From Methanomicrobiales archaeon (GTDB lineage: Archaea > Halobacteriota > Methanomicrobia > Methanomicrobiales > Methanospirillaceae), in contig JAAEET010000007.1 in NCBI GenBank assembly GCA_013415565.1, positions 1-45,386 of the forward strand: a stretch of 45,386 nucleotides of DNA, written 5' to 3'. Positions 8,376 through 17,560 of this stretch are shown piece after piece. The position numbers and the translations under genes were made by a program. The number at the start of each line of letters is the position of its first letter. Within the stretch, counting starts at the first letter, position 1. The notes beneath the pieces were generated by a model that had not been told where the DNA came from, did no database searches, and worked only from the letters and a program-made list of their open reading frames with translations.

Positions 8376-11006
8376 ATGGAAAATCATGTCGACCAGCGGA
8401 TCAGCATGATACGGGATCTCCTGAAATCCCACCCACGAGGTCTCTCGATCTCGGAGATAGCTGACCAGCTCGGTTTAAGGAGACATGTCGTGTCAAAGGA
8501 TCTCGGATATCTTCACCGGATGGGTCAGGTGGAACTGCAGACCATCGGAACCAGTAAAGTCTACACCTATACCACCAAGATCCCCATCACCGGTATTCTT
8601 GACTACTTCTCAGACATGATCCTCGTCCTCGATGAGAATCATGCCATTCTTGAAGTCAATGATCCCCTCCTCCGCACGGTACACCTCACACGTGACGACC
8701 TGATCGGGAAACGGATCGACATCCAACCCTGGCCGCTCATTTCCGACCTGAAACCGGGAGCCTTTGAAGAGGAAGGGTTCGAAGACCTGAACATCTGTCT
8801 TCCTTCCCTCGATGATCCGGAGGCAATCCATCATTTCAGGGTCAGATACGTTCCCATGGTGTTCGAGGACACTTCCCGGGGAATGATCATTTTTATCGAG
8901 GATACTACCGAGCAGACCCGCTACCGTGAGGCCTTCCTGCTCTCTGAAGCTCACTATAAGGCGATCGTAGAGTACCAGACCGAGCTCATATTCCGTTTTC
9001 TCCCTGACGGGACTATCACCTACACGAACTGGAGATGTGCGAAAACGTTCGGGGCGACCGAATCCGGTATCCGGGGAATGGCCATCTTCTCATACTTTCC
9101 GGAACAGGAGGCAGGTCGGTTCAGAGACGCCATCGCGGGCCTTTCTGCGAAATATCCCTTCATCCGGATTACCTCTCTTCTGGAAACGGTCGAGGGAAGG
9201 CGACCCTTCTCCATGACGATACAGGCAATCTGGAACGAAGCAGGCCGGTTGCTCGGATACCATGGCATTGCCCGGGATATCACGGCGGAATTAAAAATTG
9301 AGGAGGAGAGGAAAACCCATGCCGGCCACATGGAATTCCTCTGCCGGAAATCTTCCGAATTCCTGACGACATCCCGTGAAGAAGACTTGATCGAGGACCT
9401 CTCATCCGGGCTTTCCGAACTGGTCTCATCGGCCGTGCAGTTCATATTCACCTACGACGAGAAGGAAGGTGAAATGGAGGCCCGGACCGTCAGGGACGAG
9501 GATGGCAGAGAGCTTCTTGAGACCGTTTTTTCTGGCGGGTCGATCAGGTTCCATGTACCGCCTTCCCTCCTCCGTGGTGAGCATGAATTTGAAGCGGCGA
9601 TTCGCGGAGAACTCGCCGAGATCTCTCATGACCTGGTAGTATCCATACTCGGTGATGCTGTTCATCAGCATATCGAAGATGCAATCGGAAAGAGGACGAC
9701 GTATGTCACGTTGATGAACTGGGAAGGCAAAATTGTCGGAGCGGTGGCAATCTGTGTTCCGCCCGGCACGACCCTTGAAAACCGGAGCCTTCTCGAGACG
9801 TTCATCAGGATGGGGGCACTCTCCCTGCAACGGATTATGACAGGGGCGTCCCTTGCACAGAGTAACGACCGGTTCCGGATCATCGCTGAAACGGCACCAC
9901 TCCCCGTCGCGATTATCAGCCCGGATGGCAGGTACCTCTTCATCAACGACAAATTCATTGAAACCTTCGGGTATACCCTCGAGGATATCCCGGACGGGAG
10001 CAAGTGGTTCCTGCATGCATTCCCGAATGGCGATACCATGCGGAATGCCCGTAACCTCTGGATCAGCGACCTGAAAAAATCATCCGTCGGAGAGATTCGA
10101 CCCCGGCAGTTCACCGTCCGGTGCAGGGATGGTTCATTTAAGGCGATTATTTTCCGACCTGTCACCCTGAGGGACGGATGCCAGCTGGTTCTCTACGAGG
10201 ACATTTCAGAGCGGGAGGAGGCGGAGAAGGACAGGAATCTCCTGGCCGAAATCGTCCGGTCCTCGCACGATGCCATTATCGGGATGACGGTGACCGGAAA
10301 GATCCAGACCTGGAACCCGGGGGCCCAGCGCATCTATGGATATTCACCAGGGGAAGCTGTCGGGAAGGATATCGATCTCATCTTCCCTGAGTCGCGGCTG
10401 CAGGAAAAAGACAGACTCCTCGAGAAGGTCTCGCAGGGTGAATTCATATCCGATTTCGAGACCCAGCGGGTACGGAAGGACGGGAGAATTATCGATGTTT
10501 CGGTCACCATTTCGCCCATTTTCGACCGGAACAATAATATCATCGGGACATCGACCATCGTCAAGGATATTTCGGCAAGGAAGGCGGAAGAGCGGCTGCA
10601 GGAGCTTGAATCCCAGTACCGGGACATGGTTGATTCCATCAATGTCGGAGTCTACCGCAGTACCGGCGATCCTGAAGGGCGTTTCCTCTGGGGAAATACC
10701 TCACTGGTCCGGATCCTGGGGTACCCCTCTATCCAGTCGGTGCGGGAAGTGCCGGTATCGGATCTCTTTCTCAGGGCTCATGGAAGAGACAACCTGCTGA
10801 AAGAACTGAGGGAAGAGGGGTTCGTCCGGAACAGGGAGATCCTCCTGAAACGGCGGGACGGCACGGTCGCCTATGTCCTGGTGACCGCCCTTGCAACCTT
10901 CGACAACACCGGAGAGATATCTTACATCAACGGGATTGTCGAAGACGTGACCGAACAGCGGATCCTCGCCCGGAAACTTGCCTCCCTGACGGGTCCGGGT
11001 TCCTGA
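8376..11006 (+). CDS. HTH-PAS multidomain one-component sensor/regulator (several PAS domains, GAF-like middle, no histidine kinase domain)
   Basis: N-terminal winged-HTH (RGLSISEIADQLGLRRHVVSKDLGYLHRMGQVEL), then repeated PAS signatures (VLDENHAILEVND, SPDGRYLFINDKFIETFGYTLEDI, TWNPGAQRIYGYSPGEAVGKDI); ends soon after the last PAC. Confidence 0.85.
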   Translation: MENHVDQRISMIRDLLKSHPRGLSISEIADQLGLRRHVVSKDLGYLHRMGQVELQTIGTSKVYTYTTKIPITGILDYFSDMILVLDENHAILEVNDPLLRTVHLTRDDLIGKRIDIQPWPLISDLKPGAFEEEGFEDLNICLPSLDDPEAIHHFRVRYVPMVFEDTSRGMIIFIEDTTEQTRYREAFLLSEAHYKAIVEYQTELIFRFLPDGTITYTNWRCAKTFGATESGIRGMAIFSYFPEQEAGRFRDAIAGLSAKYPFIRITSLLETVEGRRPFSMTIQAIWNEAGRLLGYHGIARDITAELKIEEERKTHAGHMEFLCRKSSEFLTTSREEDLIEDLSSGLSELVSSAVQFIFTYDEKEGEMEARTVRDEDGRELLETVFSGGSIRFHVPPSLLRGEHEFEAAIRGELAEISHDLVVSILGDAVHQHIEDAIGKRTTYVTLMNWEGKIVGAVAICVPPGTTLENRSLLETFIRMGALSLQRIMTGASLAQSNDRFRIIAETAPLPVAIISPDGRYLFINDKFIETFGYTLEDIPDGSKWFLHAFPNGDTMRNARNLWISDLKKSSVGEIRPRQFTVRCRDGSFKAIIFRPVTLRDGCQLVLYEDISEREEAEKDRNLLAEIVRSSHDAIIGMTVTGKIQTWNPGAQRIYGYSPGEAVGKDIDLIFPESRLQEKDRLLEKVSQGEFISDFETQRVRKDGRIIDVSVTISPIFDRNNNIIGTSTIVKDISARKAEERLQELESQYRDMVDSINVGVYRSTGDPEGRFLWGNTSLVRILGYPSIQSVREVPVSDLFLRAHGRDNLLKELREEGFVRNREILLKRRDGTVAYVLVTALATFDNTGEISYINGIVEDVTEQRILARKLASLTGPGS

Positions 11007-11221
11007 CGGGCGATTTTCTTTATTCCGACAGAATCGAAAGAGAGGCTGAAGTATCTCCCAAGACCCCTTCATTTCTACGGGAGCTTTCGTCCCGCATCCC
11101 ATCTGTCCGTCACTGGCGACCGGTGCAGCATCCTGCATTCCGGATACGACCGTGCCATCTATGGCTGAATGGTCCGGGTGCCCCTATCCGTTCCAATCCC
11201 CGCATCACGAGGAGATTGGGA

Positions 11222-12103
11222 TCATTCCGGTGCGGGCAGGATGAGACGGGTATAAAAGGGGGGATAGTAGATAATCCGATCACTCCTGAGAGGGTCGGAA
11301 AAAACAACATGATCGCCATCCCGGGTGGCGGTAATGATGTAGGAATAGAACCGGAGCCGCTGATACTCCGGGTTCCGGGTCAGGTCCTGAATGTCGCGGG
11401 GGGTGGTGTTCGTATACTTGGGAAAGATCTTCTCCGGGCCCGGCCCCGAGAAGAGATTGAAGGAAGAAAGGATATACTGCTGCTCATCTTCCTTGAGAAC
11501 GAACCACCGGGCCGGGTTGAGCGTGGGAATGGCCATTCCATGGTTCCTGCCCTGGACGATGACCGCGATTGCGATGCTGGCGAGAACGAACAGGAGAGCG
11601 AAGGCGGCATATGCAAGGTTCAGGGCAGCCCCTCCATACCCCGGGAGGGTGATCAATGCGAAGATGAGGCTGGCTGCAAAGAGGACGAGGCTCGGGCCCG
11701 GGAATACCCCTGCCGTGTATTTCCGGGGAGAGAACGGGTAGAAGAGGGGGATTCCCGGGTAGGCGAGTGCGTCGAGGATGAGGTGGGTGAAAGTTCCGAT
11801 GATGAAACATATTCCCGGCACTACCAGGGAAAAACCCTGTCCGGCAGACGGGAATGCCCCGGCTGAACCGGCAAGATAAATCCCGGTGAGCGCCAGGGGG
11901 GCCATGGCGACAGCCCCGGTAATACTGTGGGTTATTCCCCCGTGGGTAAACATGTAGAGTTCCGGATACCGGTCAGAGAGCGGCTTGAAGAAAATATCGA
12001 TATCGGGAATGACGGCCCCCAGCACCAGCGTAAAAAGTGATATCCCGGATAACGTTTCCGGAGATGCAAGCATGACCACGAAGGCATGGGTCAGGGAGTC
12101 CAC
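11222..12103 (-). CDS. Membrane-bound metal-dependent hydrolase, YdjM/DUF457-like
   Basis: MDSLTHAFVV...GAVIPDIDIFF...THGGITHSITGAV...HLILDALAYPG motifs. Confidence 0.8.
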   Translation of the reverse strand: MDSLTHAFVVMLASPETLSGISLFTLVLGAVIPDIDIFFKPLSDRYPELYMFTHGGITHSITGAVAMAPLALTGIYLAGSAGAFPSAGQGFSLVVPGICFIIGTFTHLILDALAYPGIPLFYPFSPRKYTAGVFPGPSLVLFAASLIFALITLPGYGGAALNLAYAAFALLFVLASIAIAVIVQGRNHGMAIPTLNPARWFVLKEDEQQYILSSFNLFSGPGPEKIFPKYTNTTPRDIQDLTRNPEYQRLRFYSYIITATRDGDHVVFSDPLRSDRIIYYPPFYTRLILPAPE

Positions 12104-12305
12104 ACAGAAATTATGAGCGCTTTATCGGGAAAAAGGATGGTCCGGTGAATCCTCGATAAAGCGGGGGATCCACGGAGATGCAGTACGGATGACGACCGGT
12201 AATCGTGCGGGATTCTGTTCCAGCCGGTGTTCCTTCACCGCCCCGCAGCCAACACCCGGTGCCGGTAACCTCCCGTAATCTGTCGTGCACGATGAATACA
12301 AGGTA

Positions 12306-12326
12306 CATCGGGCCGGCGGCCCGATG
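12306..12326. other. Perfect hairpin CATCGGGCC-GGC-GGCCCGATG
   Basis: 9-bp stem, 3-nt loop, 40 bp beyond the 3' end of the 12366..12692 minus-strand gene. Confidence 0.6.
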
Positions 12327-12365
12327 TTCGACAAAAGAGAGGCTCCCGGGATCGCAGGATGCGGT

Positions 12366-12692
12366 TCAGCCCGGGCAGTATTCCTTTACCGGGACCGTCC
12401 TGGTATCTCCACTGAGGACGCGGGAGAGGTCCCGGTAGCCCACGACATAGACCTGCCGGCGGATGAGTGCCGTCAGGTCCTGTTTCCGGGCATCGAGGAT
12501 TGGAGAGAGCCAGGCGGTTCCTTCCCGCTCTCCGCTCTGATCGACCACCTCGACCATGCGGCTCACCATCAGGGCAGGGATATTCTCAGGTGTGATAAAA
12601 TATCTGGCTCCGGAAATATCCATGGAGATTCCCCGGCCCGAGCGACGTGCGGTGCCCGCACGGGTGTATGAGACGGATGCCACCTTTCCCAT
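12366..12692 (-). CDS. Hypothetical protein (108 aa)
   Basis: ORF MGKVASVSYTRAGTARRSGRGISMDISGARYFITPENIPALMVSRM...; coherent coding composition. Confidence 0.6.
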   Translation of the reverse strand: MGKVASVSYTRAGTARRSGRGISMDISGARYFITPENIPALMVSRMVEVVDQSGEREGTAWLSPILDARKQDLTALIRRQVYVVGYRDLSRVLSGDTRTVPVKEYCPG

Positions 12693-12912
12693 GTCACTTC
12701 ACCACATATGATGTTGGGCAGGAGACTATGTAAAGGTGGCGTCTGACGATTAATTTCGCTCCATTTCCCGAAAGAAGCCGGATACGGGGTTTTATTCACC
12801 GACGAAATTCTCCGGACGCTGCTGGTGCTTTCCGCGTCCTTCTCCATACAAGTGCCCGAAATGGCCGCGATATGCAAAAATAAGGATTCTCTGGCCGCCC
12901 TTAATAGAAAGA

Positions 12913-12920
12913 TTTATAAA
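12913..12920 (+). promoter_or_regulatory. Strong TATA box (TTTATAAA) in a gap with no assigned gene
   Basis: GAAAGATTTATAAATC resembles archaeal BRE/TATA. Confidence 0.45.
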
Positions 12921-13232
12921 TCAATCAGTGCAAAAGATGAATGAAGCCAACATGGTCTGGTCTGGATAAAGCAGTAATGCTGATACTCTAATTGATCGAT
13001 GGCTGATACTCTCACGCATCAATTATGTATCCAGGCACGGGCCATGATGGTCTGTTGTTGAACGATCGCTCTGGTGAGCTGGTGCTCCGCCACCATATGG
13101 TTGCGGTTCATGGTTATTCATCGTCATCCAGAATCGTGAGCAGGTTGCCGCAGGTTCTCCCGCCCGGTGAGGAAGGTGGGAAATCGACCTCGATACCTCT
13201 AACTGGTCATCTCCGTGCAGATCCCGCCGCTC

Positions 13233-14945
13233 TTACCCGATAATGAGATAGATGAGAATGGAGAGGAGGAATGCCAGCAGGAGCATACCGATGGAGAGCG
13301 GGGGAATGAAGAGCACCATGGCATTGACCGTGCTTGCCATCTGGGCGATACGCTGGGAGCCAAAGACCACTACCCGCTCACAGAGGGCGGTATCGCCGCC
13401 GGCACGGGCACGGGAGAGATCATCGAGCGCCTCCCGGATCGACTGTTCAAGGTAGGGAACGATCTGATCTGCGGCCACGTTATACCCGACCGGGTTCTTG
13501 CCGCTGACGGTATTGACCACGTGCGAATCCGTGGTCATGATCTCCGCTTCATCGACCATGGTGAGTGCATGGTTCCGCAGCACCTCCCTGACCCCGGCGA
13601 GGACATTATTGCCGTCGATCAGGATATAGGCGGTGGTCTGTCCACCGGCCCGGATGATCATGGTCTCGATCCCCTGGTCACCGAATCCCTGGACACGGGT
13701 GAAGGGCGGGATGACCTGGGATGATCCCACCTCCATCGGGTACTGCTCACGGCCCGGTGCCTCTCCGATGGCATGCAACGCTGCCTGCTGGTACTCCAGC
13801 GCAGCCAGCGACCCCGGTGAGACGTTCGAGATATCCCCTGTGAAACAATTATGGGCATCGACAAAAGCAACATGGGGAAAGGCACGGTGTCCTTCAGCCA
13901 TGATGGTCATGCCGATCCCAAAATCTATATCCTCAGTCTTTTCCGGAGAACGGGTAGTGACCATCAGGAGCGTGGTGCCAAAAACCTGGTAGAGGAGCGA
14001 GACCGTTCCCGCCTGACAGCGATATGCCCTGCTCGCACCGGGCAGGTACTCAGTCCGGTCTATTCCGGCACGGATTGCCGCGGCGATCTTCTCGCTCTCT
14101 TCCTCGGCAACGAGATTGAAATCATGCGTGGCCGTTCCGTGTGACACCATGACCAGCTCGGGAAAAGCCTTCTGGAGGGATTTCGGGAGGATTCCACCCC
14201 CGATCTCCCCCATCGGCCCGGGATGGACATTGGGCACCGTGAAAATGATCCCCCGTCCTTTCTCCTTCCCAAAGAAGATCGACACCTGCGGTATGTACAC
14301 CTCTTCCCCGATCTCGCGGAAGAAGTCCTCCATGGTCTTTGATCCGTCGGTCAGGTGGGCGATGAAGGTGTTGAGGAACGAGAGTATGTGGATATGGAAC
14401 GCCCGGTAGAGCGGCCGATCGATCGCCCAGATCAGGAGAATGAATCCTGCCCCGAAGACCAGGTGGAGGAGCAATGCCAGCACGAGGAACGGCGGATCGA
14501 AGAAGACCATGCCGACGAGCAGGCCGGCCCCGCTCTGGATAAAGGCCGGCACAACCATCCGGGTCACGCGGTAATCGACAATTGCAGCGAGGGCGACCAG
14601 CCGGGAACCGAAGATAAACCCGGTCGCAATGGCATAGGAGAGAGGAAGAAGCGCGACGCTCACCACCATCCCGGTCAGGGTGATGATGATGCCGATAACC
14701 GTACAGGAAAGGGCGAGCAGGGCTGAACGGTTCCAGGTCAGCCGTCTCTTCGAGAGGGAGGCCAGGGGGCCGGTCAGGAGAACGCCGGCAATGGCAGGGA
14801 GGGTGAATGCCAGCGTCCCGAAGAAACGGATGCTCTCTCCGAACCGCAGGGTAGCGCCATCAATGAGAAATCCGAGCACCACGATGATGGCAAGCGATGT
14901 CGGCCACGAGGGAGCTGAAAAAATGAACTTTGAGAGCCCCTCCAT
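13233..14945 (-). CDS. DUF2070 family membrane protein (start at MEGLSKF chosen; upstream GTG possible)
   Basis: Multi-TM N-terminus plus long soluble domain (VPNVHPGPMGEIGGGILPKSL...) characteristic of archaeal DUF2070. Confidence 0.8.
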   Translation of the reverse strand: MEGLSKFIFSAPSWPTSLAIIVVLGFLIDGATLRFGESIRFFGTLAFTLPAIAGVLLTGPLASLSKRRLTWNRSALLALSCTVIGIIITLTGMVVSVALLPLSYAIATGFIFGSRLVALAAIVDYRVTRMVVPAFIQSGAGLLVGMVFFDPPFLVLALLLHLVFGAGFILLIWAIDRPLYRAFHIHILSFLNTFIAHLTDGSKTMEDFFREIGEEVYIPQVSIFFGKEKGRGIIFTVPNVHPGPMGEIGGGILPKSLQKAFPELVMVSHGTATHDFNLVAEEESEKIAAAIRAGIDRTEYLPGASRAYRCQAGTVSLLYQVFGTTLLMVTTRSPEKTEDIDFGIGMTIMAEGHRAFPHVAFVDAHNCFTGDISNVSPGSLAALEYQQAALHAIGEAPGREQYPMEVGSSQVIPPFTRVQGFGDQGIETMIIRAGGQTTAYILIDGNNVLAGVREVLRNHALTMVDEAEIMTTDSHVVNTVSGKNPVGYNVAADQIVPYLEQSIREALDDLSRARAGGDTALCERVVVFGSQRIAQMASTVNAMVLFIPPLSIGMLLLAFLLSILIYLIIG

Positions 14946-14988
14946 CTTGACATCGCCGTTGATGATGCTCACCGATACCTCTCCCGGA

Positions 14989-15900
14989 TCAATGCTGCCC
15001 GGTTCCGGACAGGTCCTCCTTATTCCCGAATACCCGGCCGTACCGTTCGGCCATCCTCCCCCAGTCCGGAAGATTCGTCTGGCATCCGGCGACTTCGACC
15101 ACGAACGATGCACAGACCGTTCCTGCCCTGCAGCAGGTAAGGGGACTGAGTCCTCTCGTAAAAGCGGTCAGAAAACCTGCCCGGTAGGCATCGCCAGCCC
15201 CGGTCGGATCGATCATGCTGACCGGGATCGCGGGAATGTGCCATTCATCGCTCCCGATATGGAGCGTACTGCCCCGGGACCCGCTGGTAAATACCGCCAT
15301 GGGTACCTCGCCGATGATGTCTTCCGGCGACAAGCCGGTCATCCGGCACATCCCTTCCACTTCATGATTGTTCGCAAACAGAAGAGAGATGTGCGAGAGG
15401 ATCTCCCGGAGCTGGCCTGCGGTATACCGGTGGAGATCCTGGCCGGGATCGAAGGATGAGAACTCCGCCCGTGAGGCGACCTTCACATTGAACACCGGAT
15501 CCGCGGTTGCCATGTGGACGAACGGGAAAGACGGGGGTTCCGATTCATGGAAAATACCTGACGCTCCCCATTCAAAGAACGTGACCTGGTCTCCCGCCTC
15601 ATCGGTAAACATGAAAGCGGTCGGGGTGTGGGTCCCGGGGACGACATAGAACTGTTTTCGTATCCCGAGGGTATCCATCCAGGCGTCGTAATCGCTGCCG
15701 GCAAAATCGCTGCCGACCGCACTCACCAGGGTCACGGCGCCGCCGAGACAGGCTATCCCGGCAGCAATGTTTGCGGCTCCGCCCCCATAGAAGATCTTCC
15801 GGTCGGTGATGGTCGCCGAGCTGTTTGGGTGCGGAAGTGTGCCGACCCGGGAGATATGATCGATCGCCGTATGACCGGCCACATGGATCATAGTTCGCAT
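14989..15900 (-). CDS. PfkB/ribokinase-family carbohydrate or nucleoside kinase
   Basis: [16 protein letters not shown] and [13 protein letters not shown] PfkB signatures. Confidence 0.9.
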   Translation of the reverse strand: MRTMIHVAGHTAIDHISRVGTLPHPNSSATITDRKIFYGGGAANIAAGIACLGGAVTLVSAVGSDFAGSDYDAWMDTLGIRKQFYVVPGTHTPTAFMFTDEAGDQVTFFEWGASGIFHESEPPSFPFVHMATADPVFNVKVASRAEFSSFDPGQDLHRYTAGQLREILSHISLLFANNHEVEGMCRMTGLSPEDIIGEVPMAVFTSGSRGSTLHIGSDEWHIPAIPVSMIDPTGAGDAYRAGFLTAFTRGLSPLTCCRAGTVCASFVVEVAGCQTNLPDWGRMAERYGRVFGNKEDLSGTGQH

Positions 15901-16226
15901 ACATCCCTGACCTGGAGCGGGATGTCCCTGAGTGCCTTTCCTATGACGGATCGGGCGATTTTGGCCGCATGATCCGGGTTGTCGGCCCGATAAACTTTCA
16001 TTTCCAGCTGGAGACCGACAAGTGCCGTGTTGGCGACGACCAGGGCACTGTTCAGTTCCCCCTCACAGAAGGGACAGGCAAGCATCCCTGCCTCGATCTC
16101 GACATACTTCGCCGTAGGGTTGAGCCGTTTTCCCGCTTCGCTGATGGCAATGCCGACGGCATCGTCCAGGGATTTCACATCCTTGATGATCCAGGCTGAT
16201 TCCAGCACCACAAGATAGTCGGGCAT
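15888..16226 (-). CDS. DUF555 (UPF0212) family protein
   Basis: [37 protein letters not shown]...[15 protein letters not shown]. Confidence 0.85.
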   Translation of the reverse strand: MPDYLVVLESAWIIKDVKSLDDAVGIAISEAGKRLNPTAKYVEIEAGMLACPFCEGELNSALVVANTALVGLQLEMKVYRADNPDHAAKIARSVIGKALRDIPLQVRDVCEL

Positions 16227-16239
16227 TCCTGATCGCTCC

Positions 16240-16767
16240 TTACCATTCCTCGGTGTGAAGGTGTTCGGCTACCGGCATCCGTCCGGTCAGTTCTGCGGGA
16301 GGTTTCCCTTTCCCGATACAGATGATGGCGATCGGCCGGACATGGGGCGGAAGGCCGAGGATGCTCTTTGTCTCCTCTTCATCGAACGCGCCCACCCAGC
16401 ACGAGGAGAGCTGCAGTGCATGGGCCGCAAGCAGGAGGTAGGTGCCGGCAATGGTTGCATCCTGGACCGCATACAGGATTCCCCGTTCTCCGTATCGGGA
16501 CATCGAACGGACATAGTTTGCACATACGACAAAGAGAACGGGTGCAGTCCGGATATGCGACTGGCCGAGTGCGGCTCCCGAGAGAGCCTCCCTCCGCTCA
16601 GGATCGCGGACCAGCACCACATCCCAGGCCTCAAGATTGCCGGCACTGGGGGCTGTGCTGGCGCAATCGAGCAGGTATACCAGGTCACGTTCGCTGATCC
16701 CTGCGGAGTCGTATTCCCTGACCGAACTCCGGCCCGCGAGGAATGCGAGGAATTCAGATGAGTCCAT
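16240..16767 (-). CDS. Nitroreductase family protein
   Basis: [44 protein letters not shown]-terminal [17 protein letters not shown]. Confidence 0.9.
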   Translation of the reverse strand: MDSSEFLAFLAGRSSVREYDSAGISERDLVYLLDCASTAPSAGNLEAWDVVLVRDPERREALSGAALGQSHIRTAPVLFVVCANYVRSMSRYGERGILYAVQDATIAGTYLLLAAHALQLSSCWVGAFDEEETKSILGLPPHVRPIAIICIGKGKPPAELTGRMPVAEHLHTEEW

Positions 16768-17110
16768 GCTCTCCGAGCGTCTGCCAGGCTCCCTGGGCGG
16801 CCGTGGTTACCATGCTGATCGCCTCCGAAAGTCTGAGGGATGCGGCACCGTACTGTTCACTCTCGGTGAGGCTGATCGCCTCGCCCATCAGGTCGATGGC
16901 CCTCCGGAACTCGCCCTGCTCCGTTCCGCGAAATGCGAACTGAAGTTCCGCCCTGACCGAATCCATCACCATGATCAGCATCCGGCGTGCTCCCGTCCTC
17001 TCGGTATCGGGATACCCGGCAAGGGCCGTCACCAGCTGGGAGCAGATGATCAGTTCGGACTTTGCCCGTTCGGCAAACTGATAGGTCTTAACGGCGGTCT
17101 TGAGATCCAT
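16754..17110 (-). CDS. Hypothetical protein (118 aa, helical)
   Basis: ORF overlaps the nitroreductase start by 14 nt; coherent composition. Confidence 0.6.
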   Translation of the reverse strand: MDLKTAVKTYQFAERAKSELIICSQLVTALAGYPDTERTGARRMLIMVMDSVRAELQFAFRGTEQGEFRRAIDLMGEAISLTESEQYGAASLRLSEAISMVTTAAQGAWQTLGEHGLI

Positions 17111-17206
17111 GTTTCCTTTATCAGCTCACCCGATGATGATAGTTCCGGAATTTATATATCCGGGTTTTTCCGGCAGAAAAAGTGGTATTGTCAGGAAACG
17201 GCCCGA

Positions 17207-17524
17207 TCAGCGGCCTGATTTCTGTTTCGCGCCCATCATCGATGCTTTCGACCGGCGCATCGACTTCCGGACCATGGGGTTTGCGTTCGGCCCCGAATCG
17301 CCGCGTCCTCCGCGTCCTCCGCGTCCCCGGCCTCCCCGCCGTCCGCCCCGGGGACCGCCGCGGCCGTCACCGGACTCCTGTTCAAGCTTCTTGAGTGATG
17401 CTCCGGCCTTGAACCGCTGGTTCGGTCCGGGCCTCTTTACTTCGCCTTCGGATTTGGGCACAAGCCTGATCTGGCCTTTGACTCCCTTGACCTGGACCCA
17501 CTGGACTGTTCCTGTCTTTCCCAT
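17207..17524 (-). CDS. DUF5350-like small basic protein with an RGG-rich segment
   Basis: MGKTGTVQWVQVKGVKGQIRLVPKSEGEVKRPGPNQRFKAG followed by RGGPRGGRRGGRGRGGRGGRG. Confidence 0.7.
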   Translation of the reverse strand: MGKTGTVQWVQVKGVKGQIRLVPKSEGEVKRPGPNQRFKAGASLKKLEQESGDGRGGPRGGRRGGRGRGGRGGRGDSGPNANPMVRKSMRRSKASMMGAKQKSGR

Positions 17525-17560
17525 ATCTGAAACTCCTGAATTTATACGTCGTGACGTTTC

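Noticed and set aside
12111-12334. Small minus-strand ORFs (65 and 70 aa) between DUF457 and the 108-aa gene
   Set aside because: Overlapping in different frames with no recognisable domain; not supportable as genes.
14946-15113. N-terminal extension of the DUF2070 ORF
   Set aside because: Overlaps the PfkB kinase 3' end in another frame; no homology to DUF2070 N-terminus.
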